Source of the DNA: Trogon surrucura
Lineage: Eukaryota; Chordata; Aves; Trogoniformes; Trogonidae
Assembly (NCBI GenBank): GCA_020746105.1
Contig: CM036622.1
Coordinates: 16,225,987-16,289,986, forward strand
DNA length: 64,000 bases
Direction of reading: 5' to 3'
In this document: positions 1-11,400 of the stretch, piece after piece
Position numbering within the stretch: the first letter of the stretch is position 1
How the letters are laid out: every line of letters starts with the position of its first letter
Position numbers and translations under genes: made by a program
The notes under the pieces: generated by a model
Databases searched by the model: none
What the model was told of the DNA's origin: nothing
Seen by the model: the letters and a program-made list of their open reading frames with translations, nothing else

Positions 1-3000
1 TAGGTGGAATTTGTGTAATAACTATCTACATTTAGACCTAGCTGTGTTTCCAGGCCAAAGAGGTATCTCTAAGTAAACAAAAATCAAACTGCAGATTCTA
101 ACACGGAAAAGGAACTAAAAAGACACTGTGCAAGGAAAAAGAACCCTTTTCTACTAGTTTTCTTCTACATTCATGATACAATTTCTCCAGCAAAGACACG
201 CTACATTTATTGTAACACAAAAGGGACAAATCATGTCCTTATCTTAAATCTGCTTCCCCCATCAGTAAGTTTTCTCTCCCTGTGCTTGCTATCTTGGCCT
301 CCTTTTTTATTTTATTTCCTACCAAAAACCAAGAGCTGATCATCTTTCAGGTTGAATAGTCCCTCACTTTTGGCATGTTCCAATATTGCTCAGCACAAAA
401 GTTCTGCATATATTTCTGGGAATATCTGAAAGTGAATGAATAGTGCCAAAGGGACTTGTTTTGGTGGAATATGGAGTACACAGGCTGTACTCAGAGTGGA
501 GGATAAACAGAATGCAGACTGTTGTCTCACAACAGTGGGGTTTTTTTTTCCTTGAAGTACTACTTTAAGGTTCAGACTTTGCTATATAAATATAATTCAG
601 AAAAGTATCTTCTTAAACACATTTTAGGAAAACCATTCATTAAATTAATATCCTCCTATTATTAAATCTCAAACAATACGCTCCATCTTTTCAAACGCTC
701 CACAGCTCTGTTGTTCTCCAAACACAAAGGGAATACAGTGACTAAAAAGCTATCAGACCGAAGCACAGACAGTGAATGCAGCATATTTGTGGGATGCTTG
801 GAGACAAATGAGATTTTTGCGTAGTGGTGACTCATTTAATTGCACAGCTATCACAAGATAATGTGATAGTATTAACATAAGTAACTATGTGCTGCAATTA
901 TTCCTCTCAGAGAGTTACAGGCTAGCATTTATAACAGTGTTCGCTGCTTCCAGCTCATAAAACAAATCCTGGAAGTATTCTCATAGAGATTACAAAGTAA
1001 GTACTCTGAATAAGTTATCAGATTTTGTGTGTATATGGCACCGTTTGCTGCCTGCACCCAGCAGTACATGGTGCTGGCTCCAGAAATTACTCGCAAAGGC
1101 AGGAGCAGGCACTCGGGTGCTCAGAGCTGCAGAGCTGTCAGCGCAGGCAGTGCCAGCCCAGCATGTGGGAAGCCTCTCACCAGGCATTCCCGACCTACAG
1201 CACACACCCTTAGTGACGCACAAATACTGCCAGAATGGCAAAGTGTCTCCCTCTATGCGCACAGACCCGAAAAGCCAGGGGATACCACTGAAAACTAAAT
1301 TTAGGGTCACTCTTTACAGGCCATTTAACTCAAACCAACTGGCCGAACTGAACTGAGCAGAACTACTTGACGTGGCAAGGAAATGGGTAAAAGAAATGGG
1401 TGCCTACAATGAGGTTTGCTAAATTCTCATCCTCCACTGACATTATTTCTGACCCTAAAATTGCCAAGGGTCCATCAAAACAGACACTGTAAAGAACACC
1501 CATGCAAACAATTGCTAAGCCAAAGAGGTAGGCAAAGGACCCTGGAAGATGATTTATTACAAAAGTGATTATGGTTGGGGTCAGCCTTATTTTGACAATA
1601 TGTGCTTTCAAATAACGTTTTTAAACTCTGTTCATTTACTCCTTGAATTATGGTAGGCTTTAAACCAGGTCTTCACCTTTCCAAAATGCCATCTGAATGG
1701 TGATATAACAAATTTAAACAAGCAGTCATATGTAAATCAGAGTTAATAGAGCATCCCCTTTGGTACTCGGACATGCATTATTCAGCTCTGGGTATCTTCT
1801 TTTTCCCCTGTGGGCTGCAGCCATGATGAAAATGTTACTTTAAAGTGAATGTCTCCACAGAGACAAAGATGGATTTAATACATAATGGATTCTCTCCTAC
1901 CAAGCTATTAAGCAAGAAAGTTACCTCAGCATGAAGATTTCATTACATCTCACCAAAGAGTTTAGATACTCACTGCAATCTCAGAGATTCCACACGGCCA
2001 AAACGAATTAAAGCACAGGATGTCTTTAAAGATTTTTATTTTTTAATAAAAAAATGTAGTTTCCTGTGGAGATAGCTGTCAATGCACAGGTGTGCCGATT
2101 ATCTTTTTTTTTTAAAGAACACAGACTATTATTTTTATAAAAGTGGCCTGGCATCGTGTAAAGCCTGCAAGGCCATTATGCATGGTGCAGTTCAACATCA
2201 AGTTTTTAACTGCCTTTTTTTTTTTTTTTTTTAAGGAGGTCACTGTGGTTCACTGGGCACAGACTCCGATTCCCTTTTAGAGGATCAAATGATTCTAAGG
2301 CTTTGCAGTCATCACCACACAGTAATTGGAAGCAGCAGAATTTGGATCAGCTGGCTTCACATCAGAACTTGTATGTCAGTACCTTCTGCACAAATGCTAA
2401 AGTAAGTTCCAGCAGTGCTCCCCACGGACACTGTCTAGAGAGAGATCTTCAGAATAGATCATGATACAATTAACTAAGATCCAAGAAATGGGAGTTTAAA
2501 GTTAAACAGAAATAACATCTCCATAGCTGTACTGCCTTTCAGGAAGGCTGAAAAGGAAGTCCATGGCGTGTTCCTTCCACCATTTGTAGAGCTTAGCTGC
2601 CCTTACACATTACTACACAGCAGCAAACAGAGCAGCCTGTGAGCCTTAGGGATTGCCTGTCCCAGTGGCAGCACCCATCGTCTCTTTCCTCCCTGAAGAA
2701 ACTCATGCCCACTCCACTGCCTGAGTCTGCACTTCACAGACATCGTTTATTCCTCAGTGTAAGTAGAAGTCAAGGCCTTTCTCTCTAGGTATCATCACTT
2801 CAAACAGGCCTCGATTAGAGCAAGAAAATGCAAGTATGATTCTCTGCTTAAGTTTAATTCCTTGAAATCCAGGCTGCTGCCTGACTCTTCCAGGAGTTCT
2901 TGCTGCAGTGCAATCATAGCAAATTCACAGTGTTTGCAGTTTTGACAGGAAATTATAACACAGCTGATGACTTAAGAACAGATTTTTTTTTGTGCAATGG

Positions 3001-3934
3001 TCACACAGAAATTCCCTAGGACTAATCTTTAAAAACTCTCATCTGGCAGAATCGCTGGAGTCTGCAGGGCTCAAACATAAGCTATAAAAAATATACAAAC
3101 CTAAAGCAGTATTGAAATAACCTACTTGCATTTGTCTTCACATTTTGAAACACAAAAACTTTGAAGTACAATCTTCAGCTACTATGCAAGAAGTTCTTAC
3201 TTTGGGCTTATTGCACAAGGGATCAAATGATTTATTTTGTTTTTGCTGAGCAGAAAGCTACATAAGAAAAATTATCAGTATCCAGAATAGCAAAGCTAGA
3301 TAACAAAAAGTTTAGGAGATTTTTGCAACAGTAAATAATTTGTTAAAATAAAGACGGTGGAATATAGCTGTGTTTGTTTTCATTTTCACTCTATATTAAA
3401 TACGAGACTTTTCTTTCTTATATTTGAAGTCAAAAGGCTGTGAGTGGAGCCAAACTAATACCTGAGATTTTTTCTTAACTACTGAATACACTTTATCTGG
3501 GTTTGCTTTCCATTTGCTTCTGCCAGAGCTCTGGTGAACAAACATACTGGCAAAGTACAGAAGAGCATTGTGACCTCAAAATAAGGTAGAACTTGCACTT
3601 TTGTCTCAGTTCCACTTAGAAAAGACAATACAAAAGCACATGAATGATGCTGCCAATCAAAATAGGCAAATCTGACTCCAAATATGTGATTGCAGATGAG
3701 GAAGCAATGAGAGCACCGATGCACGGTTCTGGTCTGCAACAATCAACTTAAAAACAGTGAATGTGTTCACGGATAAAGACAGGAGCAATGTTCAGCGTTG
3801 TAGAAATGGATCTGTGTTAGTCAAAAAAGGTACTGATGAAACACAGCTCAATCATTTAACCAGAGTGATACTGCAAGTGTTGTTGCAGAGGCCCATGAGC
3901 AGTCCAAAAGTAGATCCCCCCATATAAAGGAGCA
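1..3934. other. Unique AT-rich sequence, no gene seen
   Basis: I see no supportable exon, RNA gene or recognisable repeat. The + strand tends to be A-rich: a hand count over 2,401-2,700 gave 90 A and 72 T. A GC-richer patch lies at about 1,030-1,300 and has overlapping short reading frames in all three + frames, as expected from base composition rather than coding. A run of 18 T lies at 2,215-2,232. Confidence 0.6.
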
Positions 3935-4045
3935 AGAGACCCGCATTAGCGTAGCCACCACGCAATTAGCAAAGAGCACGCATGACATGACTGTAAGACG
4001 AGCAACGTGTGAGATCAGAACATACGGTCTGTGGGACAATATCAG
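3935..4045. other. CpG cluster in AT-rich DNA, candidate conserved element
   Basis: Seven CpG dinucleotides fall between 3,942 and 4,026, in a neighbourhood where CpG is otherwise rare. The stretch also holds a homeodomain-type core (GCAATTAGC at 3,962-3,970). CpG kept in AT-rich vertebrate DNA can reflect constraint or low methylation, so an enhancer is possible. A 71-codon minus-strand frame overlaps it but resembles no known protein and is probably chance. Function is inference only. Confidence 0.25.
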
Positions 4046-5289
4046 GCAGCTGTAGGGAGACAAGACGGGGCCTCTGAGGCTGAGGCAGTTTCTGAGATCT
4101 AGCAGGGAAAAATGGGTGAAAAGTAAAGGTAGGTGTGATCTATAGGGTTTACAGATCTCTCTGGGGAACTGTGGTGACTATACATAGATATTTAAATATG
4201 AATACCATCTATTAATTTTGTTTAGCTGTAAAACAACAGTATGGCTATAAATAAACAAATGCAGTTATTATAAATTTTTCTGACTCACACATTCTCTCCC
4301 ATGGCTGGAGAGAAAACAGATCAATAACCTTAAGTGCTAATTTCCGGAGCTCTGACAACGTGGTCCTTTCAGGGCAGTAAAAAAACACAACCAGAATTCT
4401 TGCACATTACCTAGAAACAGTTTGCACCAGTTTGATGCTTCCTATAAACCACGAGTTCCATTTCCACCTACCAAACCAAAATCTGCATGTTGGAGGTAAC
4501 ATGACTGACCAGTGATACCCTAATTCTCATCACATTTTTTTTTCACTGTAAATGTTGCTAAAGAAAGAAGAAATCAAGTGGTCTTTATCTGAAAGCATAT
4601 TAAATACAAAATCTTCCATGTGTAAAAATTACTAACATGAACAGCAGCCTAGCTCAATTCCTTCTGCTCCCAAAGGAAGTTCAGAATTAGGATGAATTAG
4701 ATCTCTTCCATACCATTATGCCACTTCTGCTTGTCAGAGAACGTGGGAGGAAAACTGTTAGTGCTGAGGCCAATTTGTTGTTTATGTCATCTGTTTGCAT
4801 GCTTAATTACTGTAAATTACCGGCAGCTACAGAAGATTTAGACAATGGCAACAGTTACGCTCCAGTTTTTTGAGATAAAACCTCCAGAAGAAAAACATGG
4901 CCAGTTTATATATTTTCCCTATATCAGTGGTGGCAATTTCCACCTCTTATTAACTTATTCTACTTTTGGAATTAGGAGCCAGGCAATAATTACTTAAATA
5001 GGGAAAAAGAGATTATAATGAGGGTTAGAACTGAGCAGATGAGAATTACCAATGGGAAACAGCCCTTGTTCCCATAGAGCAAAACAACTATAGTACCCAA
5101 GGGTAGTTCTGGGCATGTCCCAGAAAACAATATTGCGCTGTGCAAAGAAGCTGGTTTTGTGGTGTTGTTTTGTTGTGGGGTTTTTTTATTGTTTTTTTTC
5201 TTCTTTTTTTTCCAGTGCTCCTGTTCTAAAAACAACGTGATGTGAAACTATTTCATAGGACTAAAACTCCCAGGCATAGACCCAATCAA
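4046..5289. other. Unique AT-rich sequence, no gene seen
   Basis: No exon or repeat is recognised. It contains a TAATTA-bearing stretch around 4,800-4,830 and a T/G-rich low-complexity stretch at about 5,150-5,215. Confidence 0.5.
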
Positions 5290-5540
5290 TAATGGGAGTC
5301 ACGAGAGGGCTTTGCAAAACAAGGGCAGTGTGAGCGCTGCTAGAATGAAGCTCGCCATGATTAGACTTCTGAATAATCAGGCAAACAGCTCGCGTTGTAA
5401 CAAGCACTGTTTACCGGCCGAAGCAAACACAGACAAGTTTGATTCACATGCCTCAGTAAGCGCAAAAACACTTGTAACAAGGAGCCTTGCAAATGGAGCA
5501 ATTAGGGCTATGGAAACAGTCTCTGCTCTACCAAGATTAC
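5290..5540. other. CpG cluster in AT-rich DNA, candidate enhancer
   Basis: Eight CpGs lie between 5,302 and 5,462 (among them AGCGCTGC, GCTCGCG and ACCGGCCG). They are mixed with TTTGCAAA, TGATTAG and GCAATTAG motifs typical of developmental enhancers. A 134-codon + strand frame starting at 5,312 covers it and runs to 5,716. Its translation shows no domain, signal peptide or repeat I recognise, so I do not call a gene. A conserved non-coding element is the better guess. Confidence 0.3.
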
Positions 5541-8230
5541 AAGCTCTGGGAGAAATGGGAAGCACTCGGTCAGGCGGGGATGCCCCAGAGGGACGGGCTC
5601 CCAGCTCCCGCGACAATGGCAAAACCAGTCCCTTGCTGGGGGCTGGTCCCTGTACAGCTGCCTCAGCAAAACATCACCAAGAAATATCGGAGCAGAATTG
5701 CTTCACTTCTACGTAAAAGAAAGCCCTAAAAAAGCAGCTCAGAACATTTCAGAAATTCAGAATTTGTAAAACCGTTGCAAAAAGTATAATTTTGGTAAAC
5801 AGCTCTTGGTTAGCTTTATATTGCTAAACTGTAATATAAACAATCCCAGCTGCAGCAGCCGAGGCACAGGTTTCTGCTTGCAGTAAATGTGAATGCATAG
5901 CATTACGTGGATCTAGAAGTATGTGTCTTATGTTGAGCTCCTCATAGATATATTTACATAAAGATAGTGGTCTTCTACAGCGCTTCGTTATCAAGCTTTT
6001 TCAAGAACAACATTCTGATGAGCGCAGCCTCCTAAGGGGTTTGTTTTATGGATGGCCACCTACATGAGGCTGTAGTCATGAAGATGTAATCAAAGTACCA
6101 TTGCTAAGACCTTTCCCATCTCCTGGGGATACTCCCAATGGCTGGCTCTCTACAAAGCCCCACAGGATTTTCATGCCATGATTTGGGCTAGCTGCTCTTA
6201 CTACCACCGTTCTCCAAGGGACAGACAAACCTTGGCCCCAGGAGGGATCAATGGGGCTTTGTGCTGCCCTGTAATGGAGCACATGTGAGGGTAGGAGTGC
6301 CCAGCTATCAGAGCTGACAGCTTTCCTGTGCAGAAATGCAACCCACTCCTGGGTCCAGCTACCCCCATTGTTTCCATATTCGACTGCTACTTCTGTGGTT
6401 GACCAACAGCAAAAGTTACTTTTCCAGGTCATAGACTTCATTTGCTGCAGATGATGTAGGATCTTCTTCTGGCATCAACTTTTTTGGATCACTTGCTCTC
6501 CTACCCTTTAACAGAGGAAACTATAGCAATGGGTTGTATTAAATACACTAGAGAAGCTTCAGCAAATTTAAATTCATTGTCCTTAAAAACACATAGCTGT
6601 CAGTTTTCACCTTCCCCACACAGTAGTAATGTTGATCTGATGCACAGTGTCAGCTTTTTTACAATCAGTACCTTCTTTTCCTGAATCTGACCTCCTTACT
6701 CTTTCTGGTTTGGTGTCTTTTGTAAATTTGTCTATATCAGAAATCACACAACACAGGATGATACGAACAGAGAGGTACAAAGCAGCAAGATGCCTGCTCT
6801 TTGTTCCTTACTTGAGCATCACCAAGTCCAAAAGGACTTGGAAATACAAAATGAACGCAGTTAGCTGGAAGAACCATCACTATTGTCTTTACTTCAGCTT
6901 TGTGAAAGCAGCAGTGCCCCTGATCCCGTGAAGGTGCTCTGCTGAGCACCAGGCAATCTGTTGGTCTAACAACGGATGGCTGCATGTTAGAAGTTGCAGA
7001 GCTCATTTCCATGAGCTTGTTTTTCGTGGCCTGGCCATGCTTATCTGACACTTAGACATCCAAATAGAAAGAAACTGGTTTACAATTTACCCATTTCATT
7101 CTGTGTTATTTTTCCTTTTTTTTTTTGTACTAGATTTCTGTGCTAGTCAAGACATATCTCTCTTGTAAATCATCGTACTTTATGACTCCTGCTTCTTTTG
7201 TGTGCAATTACACAAGAATCTGAAGATAAGTTTACAAACTCCCTTTTGAGCCCCTTTAGAGCTTCTTCTCTTTTTTCCAACTGGATGGTTAGTTCAGGAA
7301 AAAAAATAACCCCTACGTTCAAGCTTTGTAATTTCAAGAACTCTAAAATACTTTATGTATTTATATATTTAAAATTTTAACATGCAGTTCTTTTGTGGAA
7401 CACTATTAGGAACTTGCAAATGAAAAGCAAAACATTTAGCTAATGTCTCTGAACTGTCGATGGTTTCTATTAAAGTCCAGCGACATAATATTTTTGAATA
7501 ATGCTTAATGTGAATGAAAAATATTTTTAAAAAAATCACTTCCTCATAGGAATATTAAAAAATCCATCCCTTATTGTATATAAGCTGTGTAACATCAGAG
7601 CTAATTTCCACAAATGACGTTGCCAGAAGATGGCACCTGCTATACGTATTTGATGTTGCTGAAACAACGAAGATGTGCAGGCTGCTCTAGAACAGAGTGA
7701 ATACATAATTGATTTTGCCCGCTCTGTGTTCCAGGGTGTAGACACTGGAGGATATATTCATAAGACATTCAGTTACTTCATTAGAAGGAGAACTTAGCCT
7801 CAATCTTAAGTACAATAACAAGAAAAAACAGTTTGTTGCCCAGTAAGTGTGTATTATAGAACTACCATTTCCTCTAATCCAGGATTATTTAGAATTTTCA
7901 TGGCTCCCCTTAAAATTTTACCTCTGCAGCCTCTTTGCCACAAATTGAAATGGTGTGTTTGTTTTCAAGACCAAAAAGTTCAGCAGGAATATTTTGCCTT
8001 CTTAGACAAAGAAGGTGTTTTAGAGGGTGTTTTATTTAAAACAGAAACTTTTAACCCTTAAATATTAAGATTTTGCCTACACCTCTTTTGCTCTCTTTCT
8101 GCCCATTCTGTAAGACAGAGACATCTCTAGTTTTCCCTTCTTCTACAGCGTTTTGAAGCATTTTTGACTTCACAGCAATCAGAGTGACAAAAGGAGATGG
8201 AAACATGAAAATATTAGAAATATCAGAAGA
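5541..8230. other. Unique sequence, no gene seen
   Basis: No supportable exon, RNA gene or named repeat. Short reading frames on both strands are of chance length. Short T runs occur near 7,120. Confidence 0.5.
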
Positions 8231-8380
8231 TCCAACCTGAACCTCCCCTGACGCAGTTTCAGGCCGTGCCCTCTTGTCCTGTCACTCGTCCAGGAGAAGA
8301 GCTCGACCCCCACCTGACTACACCCTCCCTTCAGGCAGTTGTAGAGAGTGAGAAGGTTCCCCCAAGTCTCCTCTCAGTTT
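8231..8380 (-). mobile_element. CR1 LINE 3'-region fragment
   Basis: Read on the minus strand this matches the last part of CR1 ORF2 before its 3' UTR. On the + strand the diagnostic order is 'tccaacctgaacctccc', then 'ccctcttgtcctgtcact', then 'gttgtagagagtgagaagg', then 'ctcctctcag'. This is the usual antisense appearance of avian CR1. It is short, has lost the terminal 8-bp repeats and is diverged, so it is an old inactive 5'- and 3'-truncated copy. Family assignment rests on remembered consensus, not an alignment. Confidence 0.8.
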
Positions 8381-9799
8381 CAATTATCCCTGCAGGCTGG
8401 CAGTGATTGCTGGAATTTGTAAAAACATTTCCACTTTGGTACCCATTTTTTCCCAATGTTTAGGATATCGTCAAACTTCAGGCCTGAAGCTTTTATTGTA
8501 GTGTGGGGGGAATTGTCTGTGTCTGTAGAATTCCGAGTTAGCAGTGGGGCAGAGGTTCTAGGGTGACACTATGTGTGAAATTCGAAGTGAGGCTACAGGA
8601 ATTAATGATATTTGCTTGTATGTGTCCTGCATATTGGTAAGAGCTTTCAGTAAGAGGGCCATGGGCAGGTCACGAGGCTTTGGAAAATACGATTCTTGCT
8701 AAGTGCTATCAGGGGGAGAAGAGCCATAAATCCTTTGGGGATACCTTGAAGTCTTGAGGGTTTTCTCACAGAGATCCAAATGTTTGAATGATCTAGCCTG
8801 TTACTCACTTTCTGGAAAGCAGACAGTGTTCACTGGTAATATTTTCTAACTTAATCTTTTTTAAGTGTTTCATACATTATTACGTCGGAAAAGATAAAAT
8901 ACTGGTGGGGAGCAAGAAAGTTTTGGGGACATGGTTGGACAGTATGATTTAAATGACGCACCAAGATGAGGAAGGTCTGGAAACACCTGTTAAACTGAGG
9001 GCAAGGCCAACCCTCTCTGCCATCTGCAAATTCTTAAAATGAGAGGAAGCTACAAGGACGGTTGTTCACTGTTTCCTGGTGTTGCCCTCCAAAACCAGTA
9101 ATTCCAACTCCCCAGTTCCAAACTGCAGCTCTCCCAGCTCCAGTGGCTAGGTTTTGCTCTCTGGACTACTGCTCTCTCCAGGACTTTGAAATCTCTATAC
9201 ATAATCCCGACACTTATTTCCATGCACACTCTAAGATTCAATGTGACCTCTTGGAATTGTTGGGTTTTTGCACTACTGTTGCAAAATTCTATTCTATACA
9301 GTCAGAATTAATTTCTTGTGTTATTTTCATTCAAACAGTAATTCATTCCTTTTAAGTCACCACTTCTAGATGCTGGCATTTTCTCACCATATTAGGACAA
9401 TGACTTCAATGGAAAAAACCTCAGGCTCTTTCTAATGCAAGGAAAATCTGTGAACTAACAGTCAAAGGAGTTTTCATTAAAATCCATGCAGATTAAAAGG
9501 CTAAAACATTTGAATTAGCAGACAAGGCAATCTTCCTAGGGGGAAAAGAACAAGGTAAACATTGATGTTCTGAGCAGCACACAAACAAGGGAAAACATTG
9601 AAGGTTTAATTTTGACAGTATACCAGAAATAAACTCAAAATGTCAAATGGTGAACGTACTTCTGAAAATACTGAACCATTTTTAAGCACCTCACTAAAAC
9701 ATGCTATAGGCTCAGAAACAGGATAAGAAGAGTATAGAACATTAAGCAATGCAGTTTAACATCCTATTAGGAAGGACTCACGTGTAATTTCTACATGAT
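8381..9799. other. Unique sequence, no gene seen
   Basis: No exon or clear repeat. A 'tgacttcaatgg' motif at about 9,401-9,412 may be a small relic of the ancient repeat family seen more clearly near 49.65, 59.97 and 63.08 kb. Confidence 0.45.
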
Positions 9800-9885
9800 A
9801 CTGCCCAAGATCACACACAGCCAATTAGTAATAAGGCCAGAAAAATAGTTCAGATATTTTGATTTCCTGTCCCACAAGCTATTTG
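9800..9885. repeat. Ancient MIR/CORE-SINE-like relic
   Basis: The + strand reads 'tgcccaagatcacacac', then 'agtaataaggccag', then 'gatttcctgtccc'. This is the pattern of amniote MIR-related SINEs in antisense (tgcccaaggtcacacag ... agtggcagagccagg ... ctgactcccagtcc). Substitutions and a short insertion are frequent, as expected for a very old copy. It could belong to MIR proper or to a related sauropsid SINE; I cannot tell which. Confidence 0.6.
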
Positions 9886-10905
9886 TTAAATTGCAGTTTG
9901 GTCTCAGACTGACGGAATTTTGTTCTTTTATCTTCCAGTTCATGCCTTCAAGCATCTTTTTTACACTATCTGTAGGTAGCACCTGTCTGTTATTTCCACT
10001 TTGCCCATGTGGAAATTGAAGAGATTTGTCTTGAGAAATGTAACTGCTCATGAACACTTTAAGAATTAACATTGCATCCCAATTTACCGTCAACTACCTG
10101 CTGTAGATTAAATGATCATCGATATGGTTAGGAATTGTGACACAGACCCGCACTTCTATTATGGCAACAAGTGTAAATATTGGAGCAAATTCCTTTACTT
10201 TTTTTTTTTTTTTTTTAATGTATGTATCTGCATCCAGGTACCTTTTCTTTGGGTTTGAGGCTTAATTGCCTTAAGAAAAGCGGTTCCTGTACACCAATAT
10301 AAAGAAATATATAATTAGTTACTTCATTTAGAATACTAATCAGGATACTTACGTGTTAATTGATTATTAAAACCGTAACTATATCTTTATTGTCATTGTA
10401 ATTGAGGGTTTCATTCTATACCAAACAAACATACAATTTGCATATTCATAAAACTCAGTGGGTGCTCTTTTAAAAGTCAACCAAATTTAATAAACATAAC
10501 AAAAAACAGCTTATTAAATACAAATTAAAGCTGGAGACACATGAACTGAAATGTCACCCTGTTTTACATTCTCGGGTTATTGCACCAGGGATCATTTTTC
10601 AAAACAAGTCCACAAGAAAGATTTTTTTAAACAACAGTCCCAGCATGTGATGGGGAAATGTGAACATCAGAGTGATAATCACTGTGTCACTTATTAGTAA
10701 TGCTTTGTGGAGTAACTCACTTATAAATATAACAAGCCAAACTTGCTTCTCGGAGACATTGGTGCAACTACCTCCATATTTCAGGAATTCCCTATGGAAA
10801 TGACAGAATTTTAAATAAAGTAGATCTCTCTCTATATATATATTTGTGGTACTATGATTGACTAATTGATTAATGTCAAATTAAATATTAATATCTAGCA
10901 AAGAT
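9886..10905. other. AT-rich unique sequence with poly(T) run
   Basis: No gene seen. An 18-base T run at 10,199-10,216 could be the tail of a decayed minus-strand retrocopy, but no body is recognisable beside it. A short CT/TA microsatellite lies near 10,826-10,843. Confidence 0.5.
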
Positions 10906-11400
10906 CAGGAATAAATTGCAGATGCCCAGTGGAAGAACTCTACATGTCAGTTTCCTAAGGATCTGTGCTATTCATAAATTATTTGGAAAACTATGTAAAT
11001 CTGGAATGAATAAAGTTGCAGGTGATACTACATTATTTAAAGTAGATAAATGTAAAGCTGACTCTGGCAGTTACAGAAAAGGTTTTACAGTCCTGAATGA
11101 CTGGAGAACAAAACTGTGGATGAATCATTTCTGTTTCTGACAAGATGAGAACTAGCAAGCATGGAATGAAATTATCAGGTAAACAAGCAGAAATCAGAGT
11201 GAAGTACTTTTTCGCAAAGGGTGTCAGTAAAATATGGAATCCCATGCTACAGACAGCAAAAATACAGAAGGTATCAAGAGGAGTTTGTTAAACTCTTGGA
11301 GATATTAAATATGATGGTCTGACAGAATCCCAAAGTGTGTGTGCCGGTAGGAAGGAGCAGGATTTGTGTGAAATACTAGACTATGAAGTAGACTGAATTA
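10906..11400 (+). mobile_element. Ancient CR1/L3-like LINE fragment (RT region and 3' part)
   Basis: A + strand frame from 10,916 to 11,140 translates to a decayed stretch of reverse transcriptase following the catalytic motif. It has a 'VAGDTTLFKV' segment where functional relatives carry F/YADDTKL, then a K-x-KAD segment and 'LNDW'. Downstream, about 11,165-11,330, the nucleotides follow the 3' ORF2 pattern of chelonian/crocodilian CR1 (kkYFF..., vkLWNSLP... region) with frame breaks. The DD of the YADD box is reduced to GD in this copy. It is 5'-truncated and dead, and much older than the CR1 at 27.8 kb. Confidence 0.7.

Noticed and set aside
1025-1356. Three overlapping + strand frames and one minus frame at 1.0-1.35 kb
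   Set aside because: All phases are open together, which is a composition effect and not coding.
5312-5716. 134-codon + strand frame as a small gene
   Set aside because: No family resemblance or splice context, and overlapping frames on the other strand. A non-coding element explains the CpG pattern as well.
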